From positions 19,569,176 to 19,633,175 of the forward strand of contig NC_135550.1 of assembly GCF_964340395.1 (NCBI RefSeq): a DNA stretch of 64,000 bases. Reading direction: 5' to 3'. The notes beneath the pieces were generated by a model. It did no database searches, was not told the DNA's origin, and saw only the letters and a list, made by a program, of their open reading frames with translations. Positions 45,364 to 58,507 of the stretch are shown in pieces. How positions within the stretch are numbered: position 1 is the first letter of the stretch; every line of letters starts with the position of its first letter. Origin of the DNA: Glandiceps talaboti (Eukaryota > Hemichordata > Enteropneusta > Spengelidae). The position numbers were made by a program, and so were the translations under genes.

Positions 45364-48300
45364 GATGATAAACTTGAAAGGTCGCCTGATTATTCAACTG
45401 AACAGTGAAGTCGGCAAACTTGCCTCAACCCAACAATGTTCCCCGTCGTTACAGGTGTGGTGGATTTTCAAACACATAGGCTTAGTTCATACATGTTTAT
45501 TTCCACTATGTTTATCATTGCCATGGTGTCCATTATTTCGATGTAAAATCGCGTTTACAATCAAAAGATGTCAACTTTTGTGCAAGTAATGGTGGGAGTT
45601 GTCGAATTTTGGGATTGGCCAAAATCCATCTCAGACACAACAATTTCATTGGTAGGGGATAGTATAAAAGTGACACGTTTCTTGTACATTTGTTTGTTAC
45701 ATAGAAACACCAGTGCGTGCAAAACGTTATATTTCAGATGTCCCATAATACCGAAATATTGAATTTATCGATGATGTTTTAAAGAAACACAATTTATTAA
45801 TCACTTACTTTTCTCATGAAGTCACCTGTCCATGGAATGGAATCGGCCAGGTTTTGTCTAACGGTTCATCAAATTTGGTTGTAGGTGACAAGTACAACGT
45901 CTAATCAAATGTGTCTTCTACACCCTAATAGAATAAATTTATTCCTCTGCAGTACGCTGTGGTGATTTTAGTCCAACTTTATACGTGTATTTCTGAATTG
46001 TTCGTTATAATACTCGGATATTGGTTGTTATTCCAGTGTCCAATAATGCAACTTCAAAGCGTTTTGTGCAAAGATGGGAGTAGTTAAGTGTTGGGATTGG
46101 TCAACTGACACGTTATATTCTTTGATGGGGTGGAACATTGCAACTTGAATGAAATGAGGGAACCTTGCAATAACAGTGACATGTACATATGTTACATAAA
46201 ATCACCACAAAACTGTTAAATGTTACTTTTTAAGAAGTCAACATGTTAAAAATACTGTCATGTTCTGAGTGGACTTAACAGGTTGCTTGCCAGTCTTTCA
46301 AAACTGCTGTTTACGTGTGACCGATTCTTCAATTCGTCCATTTGTATTGTACTTCGCTAAGTTCTGGGGTATGTACAGAAGTTTCTAGATATTAATCAAA
46401 TGTTGTTTGATGAATGTTCTAGTATATAGTTCATAAAGGAAAGGAAAGGTATGGGCTTGCACTAAACTTGTCGTCGGTTGGATCGATGCTTGAGGAGGAT
46501 ACAGACACTCGAAGTAATATGTTTATCGTAATTATCGATTCAGAACACATTATTATCCACTTTTCAATGTTCTATTGTATGTGTAGCCCGAATAGGTCAC
46601 ACAAGCTGGTAAACTGCTCAGTGAAAACAGACGACGCGAAATGAATTACTCAAGTATTTCTTGCTGAATAAATTGTAGGGGTTTCTCCCGGAGCATGAGA
46701 CAATTAGAGGAATATGAAAAGCTATGACGCAATCGACCAGTTTTGTCAAAACTTGACAACCTTAAACTACTTTCGAATGAATAATACAATGTACGGAGTC
46801 TTCACTCTACACATTGGATGATTTCTATCTATATTGGGAGATACTGGATTTGAGTCTTCGGTCGTACTTTGCACCGAACAGATTGTTTTGATTGAAAACC
46901 GATATTACCATCTATACAACCGAGCTTGATAGAATGTGTCCAGAGTCAATAGAAGTTATCCTAGTCAAATTCTCGAAGAAGCACCAAGTTGCGAAACCGG
47001 TCAGGTGGTTAATTGGGACGTTGTTGTGGTCAGTCACGCAGTATAAGTTTAAAATTTCCAGACAAACTTTCTAGCATATTTACACATCAACACTGAGTTG
47101 ACTAGTCTAAGAGTATGGGTGTCAGTAGAGTAGATCTTTAATTTTGTGCTCTTGGTCTTGTAAGGCTTCAATCCTAACACAAAGTTCATCTCGATTCAAG
47201 GGTCCTATATATGAAATTGTCACCGTTTTTTCCAAAAACAAAGATTACCATGATATAATTGTGGCATATCAATCTGCGCATCTACGCAGGAAAAAACATG
47301 CGACGAAAACACCCAATTTCAGTGTCTGACGTTATTCTCTCACGGTAGCACCACGTGAACTTTTCAACTTTACTAAACAAGTAAAGAACTCAAGGCAACA
47401 CTAATCAGACGGGATAAGATGAAAGACAGCGTATTCAATCCAAATGAAAAGCTTTCGACATCTATAGTCCAAAAAGTCAGTGTTCAGTGGTGTATTTTGT
47501 GCAAACTCTGTGGCCGGCTGTTTATGTTCAAGGTTGTTGGGCGATGCATCGCTGGAAGAATAGCTTTCCAGATTAATGGCCAACGATCTGCTGTAAGTAA
47601 CCGATCGACAATAAAATCTTCCACCCTTTTCGACATTTCAGAACAGAGTCATTCGAAGATCTTCGAGGCAGATTGGCACGGCGCGGACAAAGATCGACTA
47701 CTTCGTGACACAAACAAATTGACCCACATGAGTATTTTGCCAACATGTACACTTGAACAAATTTAAAGCATAATTAATTTACAATTTGCATACTCCACCA
47801 TTAACGGGTTTGTATTGCGATTAAAGATCAAAATAAATAATTGACAGAGACCCATAGTACAAAAGTTATCATACACTCATTTAATACAAGTTATACGAAT
47901 GACGTGAATGCTTCGTCATACGCTAATTTTACATGTGAATGGGAAAAGGATATATAGCCTGTGATTTATCGATTTAACATGGTTTATGCATATATGGAGA
48001 AATTTGCCCAAGTTTTTTTTTTTAAAGTTTGCCGAAATGTTTCTACTATTTCACAGTTATAAAAACTTAAGTGAACATCTGTTTCATACCCAGACCACAA
48101 CATGTACAGGCAGCAGAAGAAACCTTTGGTGGGATAGCCCACCATTGGATAAAAGGATGCTGAGACATAACGTTGAAACACATCCACCAATATAAGTAAA
48201 TGCATAATAAAAGTCCGTAACGGTCCCCCAATTACCACATTACATGACAGTTATTTCATATACTCTCGAGTCAAAACAAATGTTTACCTTGGATCGTATA

Positions 48301-49482
48301 TAGTGTCACCTTTCCCGAGGTGGTTAGTATATGCTTTCACTTTATTCAAAATCTGATAAAGGAATATAATATTGAAATTACATTTTAGAAGCACCTGAAG
48401 ACTACCTACAACTTTCTGTTTCAGTTTTTTTCGTAAGAAATATTTTCCACGGATGTAACACTTCATCATCTAAAAAAAGACAACTAAGATTTATATACAC
48501 AGCATAAATGTCTAGACCACTTTCACTAATGATGACAATCACAATTTTCCGAGCTACTCAGGCAGTAGTCAGGATGACCAACCTGTGAACCACACCACAA
48601 ATGAGTGAAAGTATAAATCGTAACAATACTATATAGGAACTAGACTACTCAGGCAGGACCGTTCCATAGGAAAGAAAATAGTCGATTAATTATTTGAGGT
48701 AGTCAATGTGAGGTTCCGCGAGATATATAAGCATGTAGAGCAAAGGCGAAATACCCAAAGCTTTGATGATTTAAACTTTCCCTAAAATGGTAATCATCAT
48801 TTTCCAAAAGTTGAGACATTCACGCAAACGCTCAGTGAGCTTTGTCACATGAAGTAAATATTCCTATACGATTTTACTGTAATTGGTTCGTCAGGCCATT
48901 TTACTCCTCATGGTTTGACTATACTCATTACCATGTGACACTTGAACTGCAGTAGTAGCTTAGCAACAATATCATACCTGTCCTATCATGCTTGCATGTA
49001 TAGATGTCTCCAATCAGGTGAGTTCCATTAATGAAAACTATCTTTATGGACAGAGAACTAAAACTAGAAATAAAGACGGGGGGAATCTCATATCCACCAG
49101 CAACGACAACAACTAGAAGGAATTAAATAGACTTTGAAGAGAAATACCATACGTCTGTGAATAAATTAACTAACCCAATTCATAATGCAAGGTGTGACAA
49201 ACTGACAATTCGAATTAATATTTACCAAAATCAAAAAGGTCATGACAGACTAGGTGAGCCGAGTTGAAATGAAAGCCTTCCATCAAAGTAGACCATAGAA
49301 TTGAAAATCCAAAGCCAAATGAATAGCCTTTGATAGTAGACTTGAATGCCGTTTATATTGTAAAAGAATTCTTTTGTATAGAGAGTATATATGAGACTTT
49401 GAACTAATCATCTGTCTCTGTGCCAAAAGAAACCGTTAAGTCGTCGTTCATTTCCACTCGACCAGGTTACACTGTTTATGAT

Positions 49483-49484
<2 letters not shown>

Positions 49485-49533
<49 letters not shown>

Positions 49534-49546
49534 ATAGTAGTAGTAT
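49485..49546 (+). repeat. (GTA)n trinucleotide repeat
   Basis: About 20 GTA units with one AAT interruption; same motif as the tract at 2286-2591. Confidence 0.97.
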
Positions 49547-50671
49547 AAAGACATTGCTTTTGTCTCCATGTTTGCATTATTTTGTTCATTTACTTTACAA
49601 TAATTATTTTGATTCTGTGCGTCGGGAACACACCATTATTGTGGTGGGTCATCCTGAGTTCACTGAGTTCATCTACGTTATTGCTGTATAGTCTCACGTC
49701 AAATTTATACACAAGATACCGCAATAATAAAGCATGTCAACTGCTAAATCTAAGGACACGTACTAAATGTTTCTCATACTTCTATATAGTACACCAACAT
49801 ATACGTAGCTTTGTTTCCTATTAAAGCCGAGTATAATAACCTAAACCCATATCTGGAGCTTTACCGGTAGTTGGGTGAATTTTACGCAACTTGATTGTCA
49901 GGCACAAGTGTTCTCTCACTCGGCTTTGAGCACTTTCATATAATTGAGAAAAGACGTTTCTTTACATTTGCTGTGCTGGTCTCTAAGTGTGTATTTGTAG
50001 CCTAACTTCTATTCTTGTCATTGATTTGGGGCTATTACCCACTACTTAGATGCGAGTTAACGTTGTGTAAATAGCCCAAATCAACGACAATCATATACTA
50101 TTATCTAGGCTAGTACTTTGATGTCCTATCGATCATTGCATTATCATCATGATAACAACTCATAAAAAGATATTTAACTAAATACGTCAGCGTTGTAAGA
50201 ATTAACTCCAAAAACAAATTAAAATGTTATACAATAAGCAATGAATTGGCATAACCATGTTATTACAACGGATTGGCATAACCGTTTCTTTATAGCACTA
50301 GAGTATACTAGTATCCGCTATTCATGAGCTAATAGAGGTCTTTATTGATTGTTTATTCTAATGTAAGCAGTCAAATTGGAAATTGCAAATGAAATAAAAG
50401 CCCTTCGACATTTCGAGAAATTTAGGCGCTTGAACAAGTAGGTTTTCGAGTTATTTCGATTTAGCAAAAATATAATCTATATTGCGGGAATTGATCAGGA
50501 TGCTAAAAAAACACGTATACTGCTCTTTTTTTAGTCCGACTGAATAAAAGTGACAACACCTAATAAATCACTTCAAACAGATTCTGTCACAAAACCAATC
50601 TTGTTTTCATGGCTTTCTTCAATTGAGAACCCTTAAAAAATGAATACAATAGATACAAATCCGAGGTTAAT

Positions 50672-50960
50672 TGGGTTGTCGGTGGCCGAGCGGTTAGCTC
50701 ATACGTCTCTTAATACCTCTGTAGCCTGGGTTCGAAGATCTTCGAACCCGCCAATCGTAGCCTGGGTTTTATTTACATTTAAGGTATGTATGCAAGAAGG
50801 GTGATGCTCAATTTGACCGACCCTGTCAAACCGTCAAATTGAATGCAGTTGTTCTCGGGTACTCCGGTTTCCCCCTGCTTCTTCAACACTAGGGTACTAG
50901 AGTGCTGCTCCTGTAGCGACTATTCAACAAATTTGCGAATATTTTTGAACGAATAAAAAT
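50672..50960 (+). mobile_element. tRNA-derived SINE family 2 (Leu/Ser-tRNA-like head)
   Basis: The head reads GTCGGTGGCCGAGCGGTTAG (box A of class II tRNAs), then GCCTGGGTTCGAAGATC (box B), followed by a body with TTCTCGGGTACTCCGGTTTC, a sequence seen in invertebrate SINE bodies. The head lacks a paired acceptor stem, so it is not a functional tRNA gene. Confidence 0.75.
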
Positions 50961-51425
50961 TACTATTATCATTATACTCAAGTTCTCCGTTTTTTGATCC
51001 TTTTATCAATTTCAAAAAACAAATATTGTTGGCAAATGCAGGAAGAATACAAATCTGGTGATAAAACCATATTATTAATGTAAATATGTTCGCATCCTTA
51101 TACTTATATTTAATTTCCTGAAGAAATATTTGAAGAAAAATCCATAATTTAATGGCATACTCATTTATGAATTTGTCCAATCAATGAGTAATATCGAATC
51201 TTCAAAATGTAGTATTTGATATGGTTCAAATCAAGTACACAGAAGACTGCGATCAGGGCCTAGGGGTGGAATGAATGTTTTACATGCATGTATCAAATGT
51301 TTGTCTGACATTTCGCTAAAATATCATGCATGTACTGATGTAGATATTTTATGTTATTTGTTTTTTAATTAGTAGGAAATTATTGAAAGTATATACATAA
51401 TATATTATTCTCTCGCGCCCCCCTC

Positions 51426-51530
<105 letters not shown>

Positions 51531-52166
51531 ATACAATATTAATATGATTGTGCTCATGAAAGCATTAACTGCATAATACACGTAATAGTTTGTATCCATA
51601 TGTAGTATTAAGGTCAAGGTCATATCCATCCATCGATGGATAGCTAGAATAGCAGATTTTATTCTTCCATAAAATCATATGAGTTACTATAAAGATCAAC
51701 TTTAAAAAAAAAAATCTACCTCCGAATAATACTCAAACACATGACATTACAATAGTTTCTTTCATAATGTTCTGTACCTCGTCTATATGTGAATAACTGC
51801 GTTTTATCAAAAGCTATAGGAAAACCCCTTTCAATGGCCTCTACAATATAATAAAGCTATGCCTGTACGTGCATATGCAATTCAACTCAATGGAGACTTC
51901 TTCAAAATGAACCATCTTATACTTGGAAGGCACGTCACGAACTCAATATCCTCCATACAAGCAACGATCGAAGACACTAATGATTGTGTACTGACATTTT
52001 TTCATCAGTTTAGAACTGGTAAATTGATGAGGAGTGATGCGTGAACTAAATTCTTTAATACGGCATATGCAAATATTCTGATGCACAAGCATTGCCTCTC
52101 GGTTAAAATAATACTCGATATTGGGTAGCAAAATTAAAATGTGCCACTTTCCAACCAATGCTGACA

Positions 52167-52213
52167 ACAAACAAACAAACAAACAAACAAACAAACAAAC
52201 AAACAAACAAACA
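52167..52213 (+). repeat. (CAAA)n tetranucleotide repeat
   Basis: About 12 copies of AAAC. Confidence 0.97.
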
Positions 52214-52499
52214 CATTTAACATATATCAAGATAATGTATGGATGGAAAATTATATTTTATTAAAGTTTTATTTTCTAGTAAAGGTATATACATCTTTAG
52301 CTGACAGCTAACTGGAGTATTGACATACAATATATGATTTAGAATATAGATTATCCAACTGGTACGGACGGTGTATTATTAACCACGTTATTACTTATGT
52401 GGCTCGTCATAATAGAAATGTTATATTTACGATATCGAATGGGGAAAGTTAGTTATACACGTACAATGTACAAAATGGTCCCAAAAGAACCAAATCTGG

Positions 52500-52689
<190 letters not shown>

Positions 52690-52816
52690 GGACGGGAATG
52701 ACTTTGTTGAACGCGTATGATTTTGCCTAAGTTGTAAATAACGTGAACATTCACGACCTGTTGTGGCGTATATAGCTTTGCTTACTGTATTCTTATAAAG
52801 ATAGCAAATAGATCCT

Positions 52817-52825
52817 TCTCTCTCA

Positions 52826-52902
<77 letters not shown>
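52817..52902 (+). repeat. (CT)n dinucleotide repeat
   Basis: About 86 bases, impure at the 5' end. Confidence 0.97.
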
Positions 52903-52906
<4 letters not shown>

Positions 52907-53043
52907 GTCTATTCTGAGACTTAATTTAAGATAATGTCAGCTTATAATGTACAGAGAGATAATCTCTGGTTGTCTAGGTAGTAACATATTGAAAGAACGG
53001 TTGATAATAGTCATGGGGTCAATATATAAAATGAATTACCCTG

Positions 53044-53156
<113 letters not shown>

Positions 53157-53315
53157 AAATACCCCGAAAGGTCATCGCTGTTGACTTTTCTTTCGTATAA
53201 ATTTTTGATAAGTTTCTGTCGTGATATTATTGATAGTCTTCTTTGGAATTGTACATCTGTACAGTCAGAAAAATTGGCTTTAATAGTATATCATTTTCAT
53301 ATATAGGATTCTACC

Positions 53316-54434
53316 TCAAACGTATTCTGCATCGCCCACAGTATCAACGTCTATTACGGCGATATGATCACCATTTCCATGGCTATCACCATTGCCAGAT
53401 TTGTTCGAATTCGTCATGCGCTGATTCACTTTCTGTTTGAAACGAGACGCAGAAGGATGAACTTTATTCTCTGAAGCTCTTTTCGATCTCGCTAACCCTT
53501 GCCAATACTCCATAATTCCACCAAGTCTATCATTCGCCTTCTCACACCACTCAACATGTTCACTGTAGTCGTTTTCGGCAAACCTAACCTTACACTTTTC
53601 GCACGGCTTCGGACCCATGCTGCTGTAAAATAGTGAGAAGTACCTGATTTCTTGAAAGATGCCGACGGAATTCTTTCCGATGAAGACGATGCTGATAGAC
53701 GAGAGGTGTCCGAACAATAGCCAATTCACAAGTCTGATGGTAATATTGGCGATGTCAACGAAAAAGAAACTTATCCAGGTATAGACAGCGCTGTAAGGTA
53801 TGCTGTTTGCATCACCCATTGGAGTGCCAAATCGGGCGTCGTGAATTGCTAAGATGGGTAAAGATATCAGCAATGTTGACACGTAGAAAAACAGAAATAA
53901 TTTCATCCATTCTGGAAGTTTTGTGTTATCTTCATGTCCCCACAACGTTGTCAAAATATCCAAAATATCAATGAGATCAATAGTTACCCCTCCAGTGTCC
54001 GTTCGAAGGCTTATTCCTCTTCTACAAAATGGTTTCACGTTATGGTGCATGCCTAATAATGTAATGTATAGTAGCGGAACGGAGATGTAGAGAGTCAGGC
54101 TGAGGCCATCAGGACCTAACATTTGATCCAGATTTGTTGCTAGATGAATGACACCAACTTTGCTTGTCAGTACAATCATGTATGCTCCCCACTGTACCAT
54201 TGCAGTCCATAGATCGGTCTGAATAACATGCAGTTCATAGTCTCTGGGATGGTCCAATGTTCTGGTAGCAAGTACGGCGAAGATGATCCAAAGCGTTAAA
54301 ACAACGACGTCGCCGATGAAGAAACAGCCGTAGTACAAACTGCTCATCATCAAATATGCGTCCAAAACTCCCATCGAGAAAAGGACCAAGAAGAACGATA
54401 TGACACAGTCAACGAGACGAAATAGTCGAGCCAT
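53316..54434 (-). CDS. TMEM121-like membrane protein with C2HC zinc motif (cluster gene 5, 372 aa)
   Basis: Single exon; the start MARLFRLVDC was chosen because it aligns with genes 2 and 3, while an upstream in-frame ATG at 54461 would add nine residues. Membrane core as in the other members, with [18 protein letters not shown] in the central loop. Zinc motif GPKPCEKC...H-V-E-W-C gives Cys278, Cys281, His293 and Cys297. The Y-W-Q-G box is followed by S-K-R and a V-N-Q-R segment shared with gene 4, and the tail ends VIDVDTVGDAEYV. A stretch of about 235 bases (53621-53855) differs from gene 4 at only about ten positions, far fewer than the 5' part. Microsatellites bracket the gene. Confidence 0.91.
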   Translation of the reverse strand: MARLFRLVDCVISFFLVLFSMGVLDAYLMMSSLYYGCFFIGDVVVLTLWIIFAVLATRTLDHPRDYELHVIQTDLWTAMVQWGAYMIVLTSKVGVIHLATNLDQMLGPDGLSLTLYISVPLLYITLLGMHHNVKPFCRRGISLRTDTGGVTIDLIDILDILTTLWGHEDNTKLPEWMKLFLFFYVSTLLISLPILAIHDARFGTPMGDANSIPYSAVYTWISFFFVDIANITIRLVNWLLFGHLSSISIVFIGKNSVGIFQEIRYFSLFYSSMGPKPCEKCKVRFAENDYSEHVEWCEKANDRLGGIMEYWQGLARSKRASENKVHPSASRFKQKVNQRMTNSNKSGNGDSHGNGDHIAVIDVDTVGDAEYV

Positions 54435-55051
54435 TGGTGACGAATAGTAAAAGATTTTCACCTAAACTCACAATCAAATTAATCAGCTAAACATTTAGAG
54501 AGCGTGCCTCGATGATGCAGGTGGGAACGGCCTCTCTCTCAGTTCCTCATCACTTGAATGTTTACCGGAATGTTTCGTTCTGGTTGCCAGGGTTTCCATT
54601 TCATCGCTACCAATCACATGTTTGAATGTTGCAGATTATTTTAGAGACGTGTGTTGTTAATTTTCACGAATAATACGGTCAGGATACTTAATGTAGGAGT
54701 GTAGATAGACAGAGTTAACGACAAAATGATATTACACAACGACGATATCAAGTGTGTTATTATGTTGCTTGATTTAAAATTTTATAAATGTAAAATACAC
54801 ACGCAACCAAGATATTGAAAATGTCGCAGTGTTTGAATATATTATTGTTACAGTAGTCAACATTGCATGATTTCTACCTAAAAGAGCCAAAGTCACCGTT
54901 TGGAATATTCCTGGCTCGTCCTATAAAACATACGTATCGAGTTTATCGATATTCGTATTTAATCAAGTGAAGAGGAGAGAGAAGCCATAACAATAACCTG
55001 CTGTGCCTATGTTATAGGCGTAAGAATATGTTCATTCGTTTTCTTATAATC

Positions 55052-55054
<3 letters not shown>

Positions 55055-55150
<96 letters not shown>

Positions 55151-55192
55151 AGGGAGGGAGAGGGAGGGAGGGAGAGATAGGAAGGGAGAGAT
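55055..55192 (+). repeat. (GA)n dinucleotide repeat with G-rich tail
   Basis: About 90 bases of GA, then GGGAGGGAGA-type sequence to 55192. Confidence 0.97.
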
Positions 55193-57504
55193 TTTGAAAA
55201 CAAGAATAAACCAAAATATACCTCTCTGTAGTCTGACTTCGTGTACAGTATACGTATAGTACTACTATTTTGTATTGTCCTGATTTTATCCCGGTTTACT
55301 AGCTTGGGTTAAATATTTTCCGTACATGCATATATTAAATCATTATGTAAATCTGTCCTGAAACGAACCCTATTCAATCGTAAAAACCACATATCAAAAC
55401 ATGTAGTCACTTCCGGGGTTATATGATATTAATACAATACTAAGGCCAAGGTCAGTTAATTCAGAATAGATGGGGGTATCACTTCTAATAGCTTTCAATT
55501 CAAAATTACATGAGAGAGAATCTCCCACTTCATTTTTGGAGACAAAATGTACATTTCGAGAGGGCAAATGTCCGAATGTTACAAAGTTTATGGTGGAAAG
55601 CTCTAGGACAAACACACAGTACTATGTGAGCTCGAGGTTACTGATGACTTTCTAAACAACACATCTCACCTGCTCACATTATCTAGATATGGCCAGTTTC
55701 ATTCTTTGCTATTCAGGAAGTATAAAAACGCCCCCCCCCCCCACCACCGAACATAACGTGCTTAATACATATGTATGATACCACATGGGTGAACGACGCA
55801 CACGCAAACATACACATCCATACGTCTACACTTTTGCACTTCCGATTGGCCAATTGGGTGTGTGCGCGCATACATGCATGTGAAGAAAGCAGAACAGAAG
55901 TGGCAGAAGAAGAGGCAGAATAAGAAAGAAAAAGAAAAGCAGGGAGGAGCAGGAGAAGGAATAAAATAGACAGTATGGGTGGGTGGGGTGCACGTGGTGG
56001 GTACGTGTGCGTCCGAATATGCCATAAACATGTCCCGTCTAACTACATATCACCCACTAGTAATTTGTTTTGAACAACTGATTGAATTTCTATACAATGA
56101 TAATTTATTGTCACCGAATGCCTCATTTGTACTGAACACATGGATATCCATCCTCAATATATATATTTGTACATAAACTGTAGCTTGATAATAAATAACT
56201 AACGTATTAAAAAGCCACTTTTTACGACACTGCAAGTAATGAGATTTTCGGTATGACGGCAACAGCCATGAACTCAGATAGTTGTTTTCATAATACAGGA
56301 CCTGCATAGCACGTCGTCGTTCTAAAAGATCAGTACAGCGAAGGTCAATCGAATAGTGCATTCAATACAAAAAACTTTAGAAAACCTACGTGTATATTGC
56401 TTGATAATAGATCAATGGTTTCTATGGTAACACGAACAGATGTACAATAGTCGTTGCTTTCTTTATATTAAAGCGAACAAGCCGGACATGTTGATTACCT
56501 GAGTCTCAAATCAGTTCTCAACAGGCGATGAATATTGCATTGAAGTTTGTGGAAATGAATAGCAATGTAATAATTTTATTCACATTGAATATCGTATGCT
56601 AACTGTATAATAATACTAGTAGTTTCTTTCGGTCATCAAAATCACCTTTATAGTTCAAACGGATATATGAGCTGGTCCCCAAATATCACATTTTGATTAA
56701 CACTCAGTAACTGTTATAAAGTTTGTTGTTGTTGTTGGCTTATTTGCAGACTCGGACAATTCGTAAACACAACAAAACCCACGTCAAAACAAAATAATAC
56801 CCAAAGAGTCTTCCAAAACTTTGTATATTTGAATGACCTTGTAGTTACTAATTACTGTGTAACGGAACACCACTAGTCCCTGTCATGGATACAAAAAACG
56901 AAAATAAGACTTCGTTTCTAGGGTCCATTGTATTTGATAAAAAGGGAGGGCATCAAAATGGATGAATAGTTCAAACCGATTTAGCACGGTAAGCTCAAAG
57001 CAGGTAATTTAGGTCAGCTTGTGTGTAACAGACACAAATGTGCGTGAACACATTCATCCATAACACAAATAAATACATTTCAGTTGCAGACTGTATTGCG
57101 AAATCAGTGACCTGTGTAAATTTAAGACATCGCATATCTGATTAACACGATAAATATAAACAGGTGAAATTTCTGAAGACGGTTCGTGATATACATATAA
57201 CACAATGAAAACTGGGAAAAGTGCACATTTTTTTGAATATACGATTTGCTGACAAATTCATAACATCATACATACATACATAGCAAGGTCTATAACTTAA
57301 CCCATGAAGCAAGGTCAAGGTTAACGGTTGTGAAATCAAGTGATGTAGATATACTATATACACGATAGTGTCTGACATCTGTGACAGGTTTTGTTGAAAT
57401 TGACGTGTTTGAGATATGGCTTTCTACTGACATGCATTCGTACATATATGAATGAATGTCAAAATTCATAATAACATAAGCAAACACATTTGCATGTACA
57501 TCCA

Positions 57505-57628
57505 TCTATCCATCCACCCACCCCTCCAACCAACCAACCAACCATCCATCAATCCATCCACCCACTCATTCACCCACCCACCCACCCACCTATCCATCTA
57601 TCCATCCATCCATCCATCCATCCATCCA
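57505..57628 (+). repeat. (ATCC)n/(ACCC)n tetranucleotide repeat
   Basis: Mixed CCATC, CCACC and CCAACC words, ending in about eight perfect ATCC units. Confidence 0.92.
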
Positions 57629-57726
57629 TACCAAACATATACAACTTTATTCAACAAGTTTTTATTGAATAATGGTCCCACATGGGAACAGATCTATATA
57701 TTGCAATACTTTACATTCTTAACATA

Positions 57727-58095
57727 GCCCTGTAGAAGGTTGGATGGTTGACCTGTAAGTATTCTCTCCATACAGCTTGCAATCTCGGAATTGAAAGCCC
57801 AGTAATTTTGGCCATACCTCAATATCTCATCAACCATGTGGAAAAAATCAGCATAAAATTAGCATATCACATATTGACATTCAAGGTTATTTATACAAAG
57901 ATCACATTTCAGTATACAGCCACCGAGTTCACATCTGGGTAATTTGACACAATCAACATATAGGCATCATGTGACCTATTGAACCAATCAGCTTCTATGC
58001 ATGGTATCCATGCAAAATTACTAAAATGTCAGTACCAAGCTTGCAGGCTGTGTGGAGAGAATGCATACCAGGTTTGCCATCTAGCCTCCTATGGA
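57727..58095. repeat. Imperfect foldback repeat
   Basis: TATTCTCTCCATACAGCTTG near 57760 is the near reverse complement of GCAGGCTGTGTGGAGAGAAT near 58041, and the match extends outward and, weakly, inward. Probably an old inverted-repeat element. Confidence 0.45.
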
Positions 58096-58507
58096 AGATA
58101 CTTTAATTACATAAATAAATATATGTATGAGGAAAGATGGAACACCAGTCAGGCAAACTCTGTGGAATATAGTAACAAATGTCATATTTATCTGCCCTGC
58201 AGGTTAACAGGTGGTCTCTTTACATCATGTACATGGACACAGTGTTGGTTGGCCATCTTTACTATGAAAACAATAATGAAATTTACATAATTTTACCATA
58301 AATTTGCATTTGACACCTGCCCTGTTTCAAACAGACATGAGCAGTGTTTTTACATCCGAACGATCTTCAATGTTATTCCTAGTAGGTTGGGACATAACAT
58401 TACATTGAAATAATCGCCACTCCTAACATTGTTACAGACCACTTCTGAAGTTTACTACTGAAAGATTCTTGGTGGATGGTTTTACTAGCTGTGTGAGTTG
58501 AATCTGT

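Larger units (their letters stand above)
54435..58507. other. Intergenic region between TMEM121-like gene 5 and RRP36
   Basis: No gene recognised. It contains a (GA)n tract at 55055-55144 continuing as GGGA/GAGG to about 55192, a CCATCC-type tetranucleotide region at 57505-57628, and an imperfect inverted repeat whose arms lie at about 57727-57790 and 58035-58095. The RRP36 3' UTR lies at its right end. Confidence 0.55.

Noticed and set aside
47401-47766. 115-codon frame (+) and 60-codon frame (-)
   Set aside because: Longest non-repeat frame in the 45-53 kb gap, but no domain, no signal peptide, no paralogue; kept as unassigned.
50678-50745. tRNA-Leu/Ser gene
   Set aside because: Box A and box B are good but no acceptor-stem or anticodon-stem pairing was found; the following body is SINE-like.
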